Below are positions 23,956 through 34,000 of a DNA stretch of 64,000 bases, piece by piece. A program made the translations under genes and the position numbers. Each line of letters opens with the position of its first letter. The stretch's first letter is position 1. The notes below the pieces were generated by a model that saw nothing but the letters and a program-made list of their open reading frames with translations, was not told the DNA's origin and did no database searches. Origin of the DNA: an uncultured Bacteroidales bacterium (GTDB lineage: Bacteria; Bacteroidota; Bacteroidia; Bacteroidales; F082); NCBI GenBank assembly GCA_900318265.1, contig ONKA01000018.1, forward strand, positions 1 to 64,000, written 5' to 3'.

Positions 23956-26547
23956 ATGAAAAGGTTTTTATTCTCTTTGGCACTGATGGCGCTGCTCCCC
24001 GCCATGGCTTTTGCCGAACACGTGGAGCCAACCCGCGCCCAAAAGGCCGCCAAGACCTTCCTCAGCAACAACGACGTAAGGTCGGCACAACTCACCGACG
24101 TTGCCACAGCGGCAGGCTTCACCAACCTCTATATCTTCAACGCCAACCCGGGCTTCGTCGTGATGGCCGCCGACGACCGCGTGCAGCCCATCCTGGGCTA
24201 CTCGCTCACCGGCACCTTCGTCACGGACGACATGCCCGACAACGTGCGCGGCTGGCTGCAAGGCTATGACGACGAGATACAAGCCGCCATCGACCACCGC
24301 GTGAGCGCTTCGTCGGAGACCGCACAAAAATGGCACGACCTCGAAAACGGCGTGAGAGGTCCCCGCGCCGTGACGGTGGTGGATCCATTGATTCAAACAC
24401 GGTGGGACCAAAACAAATACTACAACAACCTGTGCCCAGCAGCAAGCAACGGTCCAGGTGGGCACGTCTATGCCGGTTGTGTGGCAACCGCTATGGCGCA
24501 GGTGATGAAGTATTGGAATTATCCCGCTACTGGTCAAGGCAGCCATAGTTTTACCCACTCTACCTATGGTGAGCAGACCGCCAATTTCGGAGAGACCACA
24601 TACAATTGGCAAAGCATGCCTAACTCATTAAATAACAACTCGACGACGGAACAGATTAATGCAGTAGCCACTTTGATATACCATTGTGGCGTGTCTGTTG
24701 ACATGAATTACGGTACTGGAGGTAGTGGGGCGTCGTCAACGTTGGTTCCTCCTGCATTGATAGAGTATTTCCGCTATTCACCTTCGGCTACTTATGTGTC
24801 GAGAGACGGTTACGATGACGATAGTTGGATTGCTTTTCTGAAACAAGAATTGGATGAAAGCCGCCCATTATACTATTGTGGTAATAACCCTAATAGCGGT
24901 CATGCCTTTGTATGTGATGGCTATCGAAACGACAACTATTTTCATTTTAATTGGGGATGGAGCGGCTCTGATGGAAATGGCAACAATAATGGATATTGGC
25001 TTATAGGCGCATTGAACCCTGGCTCGGGAGGCTCGGGCTCGGGAGCAGGTACCTACAACCTGAACAATGCTGTTGTTGCCTGGGTCGAGCCGTTAAGCGC
25101 CATTACCGCTCCAGTATTGTCTTTAACCTATGATGGGCAAAACGTCGTTTTGTCATGGGAAGCCATCCCGGATGCCACCGCTTACGATATATACAAAGAC
25201 AATGCAAAAGTGACCACAATTGCCGCCCTCAGTTATACTGACAATGATGTTGCCTTTGGCGAATACCCTGAATATTACATCAGGGCTGTTGCTGGAACCA
25301 CTCGCTCCAACCCATCAAATTTTGTTTCAGTGGGCATTACCCATCACAATCGTATTCCTCAAAATCTACAAGCAACGCTTGCCGACAGCGATGTCGCTCT
25401 GATGTGGGATGAGGTGCTACCACAATCCATGGATCTGCATTATGGGATAGGTCAAACGGGTGGCAGTTATGGCACACCAGAAGGTACCTATTGGGGGCAA
25501 TGCTATCCATCTGATGTCATTGGCAATCTTTATGGTATGTCGATCGACAAGGTGTCCATCTTTTTGCTATATGAGGGGCAGTATACAATGTTTTTGTATA
25601 AGGACGTTGTTTCGGAGGCAGATAACCTTCTGGTCAGTAGTACTTTTTCTGGTTTGAGAGGCTGGAATGAGATTGTTTTTGATCCTGTTGCTTTGGAAGC
25701 GGAGCACGATTTGTGGGTTGCCTTTTATACAAGTCATGATATCGAATATCCGGCAGCTTATGGCTATTATGAGGGTGAAGGTCAGGAACACGCCCATTAT
25801 ATTTGGGCTGACTTTAGTCAAAATGACTGGTATTCTATGCCCGATGGCATTTCTTGGCCTATCAAGGTACATCATAGCGATGCTACTTTTTCCTATAATG
25901 TGTATCGTGATAATGCACTCATTGCAGAGCATCATGCAAGCACTAATTATCAAGACGTGAGTTCCACGGCAGGTGCACATGAGTATTATGTTACGGCTTA
26001 TGAAAACGGATGGGAGTCGGATCCTTCCAACACCGTCACCGTGACGGTGCCGGGCGCCTTTACCCAAACCGTCGAGTTGAACGAGGGCTGGACGTGGTGG
26101 ACGCCCACCGTGACGACGGAGCTGACCGATCTGGAGAATGCCCTCGGCGCCAACGGCATCCTCATCAACTCGCAAGACGGCGGCTTTGTGCGCTACGAGA
26201 ACGGCGCTTGGAGCGGCACGTTGCAGGGCTTCGTGCCGGGACAGATGTACAAGATCAATGTCCAGACAGTCACCACCATTACTCTGACGGGCACGCCTGT
26301 CGCCACTTCCACCATCAGCATCCTTCCGGGCTACAACTGGTTCGGCTACACGGGTGAGGCAGGGCTTTCCATCGACAAGGCCTTGGGTGAGGACTTCACG
26401 CCCAATGTTGACGACCAGATCATCGGTCAGGACGGCACCGCCCAATACGGCGCCAACGGCTGGAGCGGCACCTTGGGAAGCCTCGTGCCAGGGAGGGGCT
26501 ATATCTACCAATCGACTGCCACACGAACGAAGCCGATAACGTTCTAA
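23956..26547 (+). CDS. Secreted C10 (streptopain-like) cysteine peptidase with split FN3 domain and shared C-terminal tandem domain
   Basis: The start at 23956 gives a signal peptide (1-20, ending AFA) and lies just after a promoter. Of 863 residues, about 22-140 are an inhibitory propeptide (FVVMAADDRVQPILGYS). The catalytic domain has C175 in AGCVATAMAQVM, H316 in GHAFVCDGY and the FNWGWSG block at 331-337. These are the marks of peptidase family C10 (streptopain, interpain). An FN3 domain follows. A second FN3 (start LQATLADSDVALMWDEV, end YNVYRDN...) is interrupted by about 150 residues. Residues 706-863 are the two-unit domain found at the end of the next four proteins; it ends KPITF, and there is no type A T9SS tail. 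The catalytic core is visibly more AT-rich than both ends. Likely function: extracellular protein digestion. Confidence 0.85.
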   Translation: MKRFLFSLALMALLPAMAFAEHVEPTRAQKAAKTFLSNNDVRSAQLTDVATAAGFTNLYIFNANPGFVVMAADDRVQPILGYSLTGTFVTDDMPDNVRGWLQGYDDEIQAAIDHRVSASSETAQKWHDLENGVRGPRAVTVVDPLIQTRWDQNKYYNNLCPAASNGPGGHVYAGCVATAMAQVMKYWNYPATGQGSHSFTHSTYGEQTANFGETTYNWQSMPNSLNNNSTTEQINAVATLIYHCGVSVDMNYGTGGSGASSTLVPPALIEYFRYSPSATYVSRDGYDDDSWIAFLKQELDESRPLYYCGNNPNSGHAFVCDGYRNDNYFHFNWGWSGSDGNGNNNGYWLIGALNPGSGGSGSGAGTYNLNNAVVAWVEPLSAITAPVLSLTYDGQNVVLSWEAIPDATAYDIYKDNAKVTTIAALSYTDNDVAFGEYPEYYIRAVAGTTRSNPSNFVSVGITHHNRIPQNLQATLADSDVALMWDEVLPQSMDLHYGIGQTGGSYGTPEGTYWGQCYPSDVIGNLYGMSIDKVSIFLLYEGQYTMFLYKDVVSEADNLLVSSTFSGLRGWNEIVFDPVALEAEHDLWVAFYTSHDIEYPAAYGYYEGEGQEHAHYIWADFSQNDWYSMPDGISWPIKVHHSDATFSYNVYRDNALIAEHHASTNYQDVSSTAGAHEYYVTAYENGWESDPSNTVTVTVPGAFTQTVELNEGWTWWTPTVTTELTDLENALGANGILINSQDGGFVRYENGAWSGTLQGFVPGQMYKINVQTVTTITLTGTPVATSTISILPGYNWFGYTGEAGLSIDKALGEDFTPNVDDQIIGQDGTAQYGANGWSGTLGSLVPGRGYIYQSTATRTKPITF

Positions 26548-26565
26548 ACACCAACCAAAACGACC

Positions 26566-28527
26566 ATGAAGAAACCTTTTTTGCTCTTTCTCCTCATAGC
26601 CACCCTCACAGGCTTCGCCCAGATCCCCAACGGCTACTACAACGCTGCCAACGGCAAGACCGGCGACGAGCTGAAAGTGGCGTTGCATAATATCATTAAG
26701 GGGCATACTAGGGTCGATTATGGAGATTTGTGGGATGCTTTTTGGAGCACCGACAACAAAGGTAACGGTGTCGTTTGGGACATGTATTCTGACGTCCCTA
26801 GTGGAACGCCACCGTATACCTATTCTCTAGGAGAGGATCAGTGTGGCAACTATGACAGTGAAGGCGATTGCTATAATCGCGAGCACTCTTGGCCACAAAG
26901 CTGGTTCAATAGTCAAACCATTCCTAGTTGTGACTTGCATCACATCTTCCCAACAGATGGTTGGGTGAATATGAAAAGGGGCAACAACCCCTTTGGCGAA
27001 GTGCAGTCAGCATCATGGACCTCACAGAATGGTTCAAAACTAGGTAATTGCAAGTCATCGTTGGGCTACTCAGGCACTGTTTTTGAGCCCATCGACGCCT
27101 ATAAAGGCGACTTTGCTCGTGCCCTCATGTATATGAGTGTGCGCTACTACAGTGAAGACAGCAATTGGGGTAGCAGCGACATGACCAACAAGTCGGAGCT
27201 CCTTCCTTGGGCCATTGCCATGCTCATGAACTGGAACGAGCAAGACCCTGTAAGTCAGAAGGAAATCAATCGTAATAATGCCATTTATACTGATTATCAG
27301 CATAACAGAAATCCTTTTGTCGACCATCCCGAATATGCCCGCATGATCTGGGATGAGAACTGGCAACCTCCTACAACTTACAATATTGCCATCGCTAGTT
27401 GCGAGCATGGGGAAGTGTGCAGCGATGTCGCTACTGCTACCGAAGGCCAAACCGTCAACCTGACTGCCGAGCCGGACAATGGTTATGAATTTGGCAGTTG
27501 GAACGTATATAAGACGGGCGCTCCGAGCGTCACTGTTACGGTCAACAACAACAGTTTCGTCATGCCCGCCTATAATGTCACCGTGAGTGCGACATTTGTT
27601 GCAAGCAGTGGGGGTAACACGGGCAACGGTGATTTCGTAAAAGTTACATCAACGCCCTCGAACTGGAGTGGGGAGTATCTTTTGGTGTACGAGAACAATG
27701 CAACGTCAGCTTACGTGTGGACAGGCACCAACAATCATAACTGTTATGTTGAGAAAAATATTTCTAACAACACGATAGCAGATGATGGATTTGTGACTTT
27801 GGTGATTGAGCTTTATGAAGGAAACTATTCGATTAAAGTCAATGGTGGGACCAATGACGGCAAGTATCTTTATGGTACATCGGGGAGTAATGCGCTCAAT
27901 TTTGGGTCAAGTCCTAGTGAAAACGTACTCTCTTTTGAAACAGACGGAGTAAAGATTGTTTCCAATACGTCTGTGATGCGGTATAATACTGCTGAAAGCT
28001 GGTTCCGCTATTATAAGTCGACAACCTATTCTGGTCAGCAGCCCATTCAGCTTTACAAGAAAACTGAGCCTCAGACTGATACGCAATCTGTCACCCTCGA
28101 AGCCGGCTGGAACTGGTGGGCGCCGACGGTGGCCACGAGTGTAGAAGCGTTGCAAACGGTATTGGGCGACAATCTGCATGCCATTCAGTCGCAAAATGGC
28201 ACACCCACGGGCGGTCTCGTCGCTGGACAGATGTACAAGATACAGACCACCACTGCCTGCGCCTTCACGCTGAGCGGCACGCCGTTCACCAATGCCAGTG
28301 TCACCATCACCAACGGCATCAACTGGTTCGGCTGCATCGGCACGGAATCGCTGCTCCTTATCAATCTCAATATCAGTCCTGCGACAGGCGACAAAATCAT
28401 CTCGCAGGACGGCGGTTTCGCTGTATACAACGGCACGGCATGGAAAGGCACGCTCACGAGCCTCCAGCCGGGAAAGGGTTATGTGTATTATTCTACTGCA
28501 TCCCAGCAGAAGACGCTGGTATTCTAA
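26566..28527 (+). CDS. Secreted endonuclease I family nuclease with shared C-terminal tandem domain
   Basis: The 653-residue protein has a signal peptide (1-18, ending GFA). Residues 20-265 form an endonuclease I (EndA/NucM-like) domain with the conserved NREHSWPQSW (104-113) and DLHHIFPTDGWVNMKRGNNPFGE (123-145) blocks; H107 lies in the HNH-like active site. An InlB-like repeat (about 275-350, ending MPAYNVTVSATF) and a beta domain opening SGEYLLVYE (about 370-500) follow. The shared C-terminal domain is at 509-653. Its first unit lacks about eleven residues compared with the others. It lies 18 bases after the C10 gene, so the two form an operon. It would degrade extracellular DNA or RNA. 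Confidence 0.85.
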   Translation: MKKPFLLFLLIATLTGFAQIPNGYYNAANGKTGDELKVALHNIIKGHTRVDYGDLWDAFWSTDNKGNGVVWDMYSDVPSGTPPYTYSLGEDQCGNYDSEGDCYNREHSWPQSWFNSQTIPSCDLHHIFPTDGWVNMKRGNNPFGEVQSASWTSQNGSKLGNCKSSLGYSGTVFEPIDAYKGDFARALMYMSVRYYSEDSNWGSSDMTNKSELLPWAIAMLMNWNEQDPVSQKEINRNNAIYTDYQHNRNPFVDHPEYARMIWDENWQPPTTYNIAIASCEHGEVCSDVATATEGQTVNLTAEPDNGYEFGSWNVYKTGAPSVTVTVNNNSFVMPAYNVTVSATFVASSGGNTGNGDFVKVTSTPSNWSGEYLLVYENNATSAYVWTGTNNHNCYVEKNISNNTIADDGFVTLVIELYEGNYSIKVNGGTNDGKYLYGTSGSNALNFGSSPSENVLSFETDGVKIVSNTSVMRYNTAESWFRYYKSTTYSGQQPIQLYKKTEPQTDTQSVTLEAGWNWWAPTVATSVEALQTVLGDNLHAIQSQNGTPTGGLVAGQMYKIQTTTACAFTLSGTPFTNASVTITNGINWFGCIGTESLLLINLNISPATGDKIISQDGGFAVYNGTAWKGTLTSLQPGKGYVYYSTASQQKTLVF

Positions 28528-28531
28528 ATAG

Positions 28532-28559
28532 AAAAGGTTCCCGCCAGCGGGAACCTTTT
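28532..28559 (+). terminator. Terminator of the C10-endonuclease operon
   Basis: AAAAGGTTCCCGC and GCGGGAACCTTTT form a perfect 13-base-pair stem with a two-base loop, directly after the stop codon. Confidence 0.8.
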
Positions 28560-28597
28560 CTGCTTCATAAAAACCCAAAAAACAAACACACTTTATC

Positions 28598-28625
28598 TTG
28601 CAAGTCAACTTTTTTCGTACCTTTG
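28598..28625 (+). promoter_or_regulatory. Promoter of the M14-C25 operon
   Basis: TTG (28598-28600), a 17-base spacer and TACCTTTG (28618-28625) fit the Bacteroidota promoter. The predicted transcript would begin near 28632, downstream of the ATG at 28627, so translation must start at 28648. Confidence 0.6.
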
Positions 28626-28647
28626 CATGTTTGTTTTTTTAAGAAAA

Positions 28648-31038
28648 ATGAAGCTTTTACGTCATATTTGTCTCTTTTGTGCCCTTATCCTGAGCAGCTC
28701 CCTCATGGCCCAAAACCAGAGGGAACTCCAACAACTGATGCGCGACCGCGGTGAGTATTACTTCACCCTCAGCGTCGACGATCCCACCCAGATACAGGAA
28801 CTCAGCCGCATCTGCTCCGTCGACGGTACCGACGGCCGCAACGTGGTGGCCTATGCCAACCAGCAGGAATACGACAAACTCATCGCCTTGGGGTTCCAGC
28901 CCGTTTTGCAGACGCCGCCCTCGCTGCGCGAAGAAGCCAAGATGTGGGAGGGAGGCGACCGCGCTACATACGAGTGGAACAGCTACCTGACTTATGGCGA
29001 TTATGTTACGATGATGGAGGGTTTTCCGACTTCCGTGACCAACGGCGCCACCTGCACTTTCCTTGATTTGGGCACATTGTCCACCACGAACCACCGTAGA
29101 ATCCTTGGTGTGCGTCTCAACAACGGCCAACCCAACGGCAAGCCCAAATTCCTCTACACCTCCACCATGCACGGCGACGAGGTGACGGGTATGATTCTCA
29201 TGCTCCGTCTCATCGATGAGTTCTGCACCAGTACTGATACACGCATTCAGAATATCCTGAATAATGTCGATCTTTTCATTTTCCCCTGCACTAACCCCGA
29301 CGGTACATACTACGGTGGTAATGGTTCGGTAAGTGGTGCAAGACGCGCCAACGGCAACAATGTTGACCTGAATCGTCACTTCCCTGACTTCGACGATGGT
29401 GCCCACCCTGACGGCGCTTCCTACTATCAGGATGAATGCCAATGGATGATGGACTTGGCGCAGGAATACCTCTTCACCATGGGCGCTAACTACCACGGTG
29501 GGGCTGAAGTGGTGAACTACCCTTGGGACACTTATCAACCTGTTCACCCTGATGACGCTTGGTGGCAATATGTATCCCGCGAGTATGCCCAATTGTGCCA
29601 AGCTGTCAACTCGAGCTATATGACCACCGCCAGTAGTAATGGCGACACTCCTTCTGGCATCACCAACGGTTACGCATGGTATACCATCACGGGTAGCCGC
29701 CAGGACTACATGAACTACTATGGTCAATGCCGTGAGGTGACTATCGAATGCTCTAAGTCCAAGACCCCTAGTGCCTCACAACTGCCCAATTTTTGGAACT
29801 ACAACCATAACGCCATGCTGACTTACATCGAGCAAAGCCTTAATGGCGTGCACGGTCTCGTGTATGATGCCGATACGGGCGAACCTATCGAAGGTGTCAC
29901 TGTCTCTGTACTGAACCACGATGCCTTGGGCTCTTCGGTAAGCACACATGCCATCGGCGACTTCCACCGACCTATCAAGGGCGGCACATATACCTTCGAG
30001 TTCTCTAAAGATGGTTATTGCACCGAGAAAATGAATGTGACTGTTGCCGATGGTCAGCGCGTCGACCTCGATGTCTATCTCACTCCCGAAGGCAATTGTC
30101 CGGTATTGATGAATTGCTACGAACAACTGATGCCGTCTACTGCCGGTTCTTACGTGCTGGGCTATCTCTACGACTCGACATTACACATGCCAACGCACAA
30201 TAATTCATCGTCGGTAACCACCACTTCGGTCAACGTTACCCCGAGGGAAAACGGTTTCACGGTAGGCGAGGGGAGCACTATCCCACAAGTCACTTTGACC
30301 TCCTATGGAAACAATGGACAGTACTATATTAGATACAACAACAGATATTTGGCAAGAGCCTCTTATTCAAACACCCTTACTTGGAATACGACTACTAGCC
30401 AATATGGTAGATGGTATATAAACTCCAATGGCATTTACATTACTAGGAACAACACCAATTATTACCTGTATTATGGCAATGGTTCTTTCCAAATAAGTAC
30501 CAGCCAAAACAACAACCTCACCTTCTACACGGAAGGCAATTGCCCTCCCGAGCAAGCGGTGAGCCTCGGTATAGATTGGAATTGGTGGACCCCCACCCTT
30601 GAGATGTCGCTAGAGGACCTCGAAGCAGCCCTTGCTGGCAACGCCATTCTCATCAACTCGCAAGACGAAGGTTTCGCCCGCTATGATGGCGAAGGCTGGA
30701 GCGGCACCTTGACGGAGATCGAACCTGGAAAGATGTATAAGATCCTGACCAATGACGCGACGGAGTTCACGTTGAGCGGCGAGGCCGTATCCTCTACAAT
30801 CACCATCCTCCCGGGCAACAATTGGTTTGGTTACACGGGTTCGCGCCCGACTGCCATCGCCCAAGCCTTGGGTAATGACTTCACACCCACCGAAGGCGAT
30901 CAAATCATTGCCCAAAACGGCCAATCCGTCACTTATGAGAACGGTAGTTGGACGGGGTCGCTCATTGTCTTGCGTCCTGGCCACGGCTACGTCTACCAAT
31001 CCAACGCCCCACAAGGCCGTAGTATCAGTTTTAAATAA
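28648..31038 (+). CDS. Secreted M14 zinc carboxypeptidase with shared C-terminal tandem domain
   Basis: The start at 28648 follows the promoter and gives a 796-residue protein with a signal peptide ending LMAQ. The catalytic domain has H175 and E178 in MHGDE, H283 in NYHGGAE, the substrate-binding N242-R243, and the catalytic E367 in REVTIECSK. These are all the residues of peptidase family M14. Next comes a carboxypeptidase regulatory-like domain (about 397-480, GLVYDADTGEPIEGVTVSV). A beta domain of unknown type and the shared two-unit domain (638-796) follow. A gap of 27 bases separates it from the C25 gene, so they are co-transcribed. It would trim C-terminal residues from peptides outside the cell. 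Confidence 0.87.
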   Translation: MKLLRHICLFCALILSSSLMAQNQRELQQLMRDRGEYYFTLSVDDPTQIQELSRICSVDGTDGRNVVAYANQQEYDKLIALGFQPVLQTPPSLREEAKMWEGGDRATYEWNSYLTYGDYVTMMEGFPTSVTNGATCTFLDLGTLSTTNHRRILGVRLNNGQPNGKPKFLYTSTMHGDEVTGMILMLRLIDEFCTSTDTRIQNILNNVDLFIFPCTNPDGTYYGGNGSVSGARRANGNNVDLNRHFPDFDDGAHPDGASYYQDECQWMMDLAQEYLFTMGANYHGGAEVVNYPWDTYQPVHPDDAWWQYVSREYAQLCQAVNSSYMTTASSNGDTPSGITNGYAWYTITGSRQDYMNYYGQCREVTIECSKSKTPSASQLPNFWNYNHNAMLTYIEQSLNGVHGLVYDADTGEPIEGVTVSVLNHDALGSSVSTHAIGDFHRPIKGGTYTFEFSKDGYCTEKMNVTVADGQRVDLDVYLTPEGNCPVLMNCYEQLMPSTAGSYVLGYLYDSTLHMPTHNNSSSVTTTSVNVTPRENGFTVGEGSTIPQVTLTSYGNNGQYYIRYNNRYLARASYSNTLTWNTTTSQYGRWYINSNGIYITRNNTNYYLYYGNGSFQISTSQNNNLTFYTEGNCPPEQAVSLGIDWNWWTPTLEMSLEDLEAALAGNAILINSQDEGFARYDGEGWSGTLTEIEPGKMYKILTNDATEFTLSGEAVSSTITILPGNNWFGYTGSRPTAIAQALGNDFTPTEGDQIIAQNGQSVTYENGSWTGSLIVLRPGHGYVYQSNAPQGRSISFK

Positions 31039-31065
31039 CCTGAAATCAATAAAATAAAGCACAAT

Positions 31066-34000
31066 ATGAAAAGAGTATTTTTATCCCTAATGTTATTAGC
31101 CTTTGGCCTGAGCACCATGGCACAACAAATACAACTGCGTTCAGCCGACAAGGCAGAATGCGTGAAGAGCGACATGACGGGCCTGAGGGCCTCGTTCTCC
31201 TTCTCCACCATCGAGGCGGAGGATGTGGAGAGCGAGCGCGGCACTTTCTCGTGGCTCTCGATGCCCAACACCGTCATCGGCGGCAACGAAGGCGACCCGC
31301 AGATCCCCGTTATCAACCAATTGATTGCAGTGCCATTTGGTGCCAATCCATGGATCGAAATCAAAAACTACAGCAGCACCGATTACCGCCTCGAAGACCT
31401 GGGTATCAAGACCTTGGTGCCGCGCCAGCCTTCGGTGCGTAAGGACAAACGTCCCGAGGATGTGCCCTTTGTCATGAACGAGGCCGCCTACCAGACCCGT
31501 GGCTTGCGTTCTGAACCCACAGCGACTGTCAGCGTGGATGGCACGATGCGTGGCATACAACTCGGCACGATGACCATCGAGCCCGTGAGCTACGACCCCG
31601 TCAACAACACCCTGCGTGTGTTCAACGACATTGAGGTGGAGGTGCACTTCGACGGTGCCGACGCCCAAGCCACTGAGGACATGCTGCTGAGGACCTATAG
31701 CCCGGCTTTCGACAACGTCTATGCTCAGTTGTTCAACAACAGGGCCATAACAGATGTTTATACCGACCACCCCGACCTGTACAACACACCCGTCAAAATG
31801 CTGGTGATCTGCTATTCGGGTTTCCAAGGCAACGCCGCCCTTGAGAGCTGGCTGCAATGGAAGCTCCAGAAGGGCTATTATGTCGACATCTACTACACCA
31901 GTGAGACTGGAACCTCTGCCACCAACATCAAGAATTTCATCAAGACAAAATACAATGCCTCCGTTTCGGCAGGTAATGCATACACTTACCTTGTTGTCAT
32001 CGGCGACACCGGACAAGTGCCTCAGTACATGACCAAGACTGTTGACGAGTCATGCGCCTCCGACCTTGGCTATGCAGCTGTCAACTTTACCACTTCAAGC
32101 ACCAGCAACTACTTCCCCGACATGTACTACAGCCGTATGTCGGTGGAGAACACCACGCACCTGACCAACTATATCAACAAAGTGCTGACCTACGAGAGAT
32201 ATGAGTTCACCGATGGCGGTAACTACCTGAACAACGTTATTCTCGTCGGCGGTTGGGATTCGAGTTGGACAGCCAGAGTGGCCAAACCCACCATCAACTA
32301 TGCCACGAACTATTACTTCAAGTCAAGCAATACCACCTATGGCGGCTTTGAAAACGGCACTATCAGTGCCACAGTGTCAACAAGCTCGACACAGGGTTAT
32401 TCTGGAACGAACAACGGTTGCTATAATGGCATCAACAACGGTGTGTGCTTCCTGAACTACACCGCACACGGTGACAAGCAGGAATGGTATCAGCCTAAAA
32501 TGACTGCTGCCCATGTGGCCACGCTTACCAACACGGGCAAGTATTTCTTTGGCGTGGGTAACTGCTGCCTGACAGGTAACTTCAACAATACCTCGACGGA
32601 CTATTCACCTGGCTCTGCCATAGGCACCAACGCCTGTTTTGCGGAAACCATGATTCGTGTCCCCAATGCCGGTGCCGTTGCCTACGTTGGCTGCTCGCCT
32701 TATTCCTATTGGTATGAGGACTTTTATTGGGCAGTTGGAGCCCATTCATATTCAGCAGGCAACTACCCGACACAATCGGCTTCTTCAAAAGGCGTATATG
32801 ATATTATGTTTGAAGACCAATACTGGAATTCGGCATCATCACTGCTGTATCTTGGCAATCTCGCTGTGCAACAAGCCGTCACCAATGGTAACACCAACAG
32901 CGGCGTTACTGACGGTAATTGCAACAACTCGGCCCACTATTACTTCCAGTTCTACCACACCTTTGGTGATGGTTCCGTGATGCCTTACATCACCAAACCC
33001 GAAGTGAACACCGTGACGATACCCAGCACGGTCACCCCGGGTACCACCTCCATCACCGTCAATGCCTTGGCGGGCTCCTACGTCGCCGTCACCGACAACA
33101 GTTCGGTCATCTACGGTGTTGCCGAGGCCAACGCGTCGGGAGTGGCCACCGTGAACTTCACTAATGCCATCCCCAGCAGTGGCACCCTTTATGTGGTCGT
33201 CACACGCCAGCAATACCAACCCTATTTTGGCACCATCTCGGTGCAGGGCGGCACGCAATACACCATCACCGCAACAGCCAGTCCGAGCAACGGAGGCACC
33301 GTGAGCGGCGCTGGTCAGTATTATGGGAACACTGAGTGCACTTTGACTGCCACACCCAATGACCACTACGATTTCACCAATTGGAAGAAAGGCAACAGCG
33401 TGGTCAGCACCAATTCGACCTATACCTTCACTGTGACTGAGGACGCTACCTATACGGCCAACTTCACGGCATTGCAAGCCCACACGATTACCTGCAACCC
33501 CGCTGAAAACGGCAGCATCAATGCCAGTCCGACCACGGCCTACAAGTATGAGACCGTCGCCCTGACGGCCACACCCGCTTCGGGTTACTTCTTCTCGACA
33601 TGGGATGTCAGGGATGCGAGCAACAACAGCATCACGGTGACCGACAACCAGTTCACCATGCCCGACAGCGACGTCACCGTCGGTGCCACCTTCGTCAGCG
33701 GCTGCACCGTCACCGTGGCCGAGGTGGAGCACGGCACTGTCACTGTTTCGACTACAAGTGGTGCGCCAGGAACTAACGTCACACTGACGGCCACGCCTGA
33801 GGCTGGCTACTCCTTGAGCACCTGGCTCGTCTTCAAGACGGGCGACGTGAACACTACTGTAACGGTGAGCGGCAACAGCTTCACCATGCCTGGCTACGAT
33901 GTCACAGTAGTGGGTGTCTTCAGTGCACCGCAAGGCAGCGACGTGACTATTGGAAGCGGGACGACAGACAACCCAAATGTGCCTACTTACGCCGCTCAAA

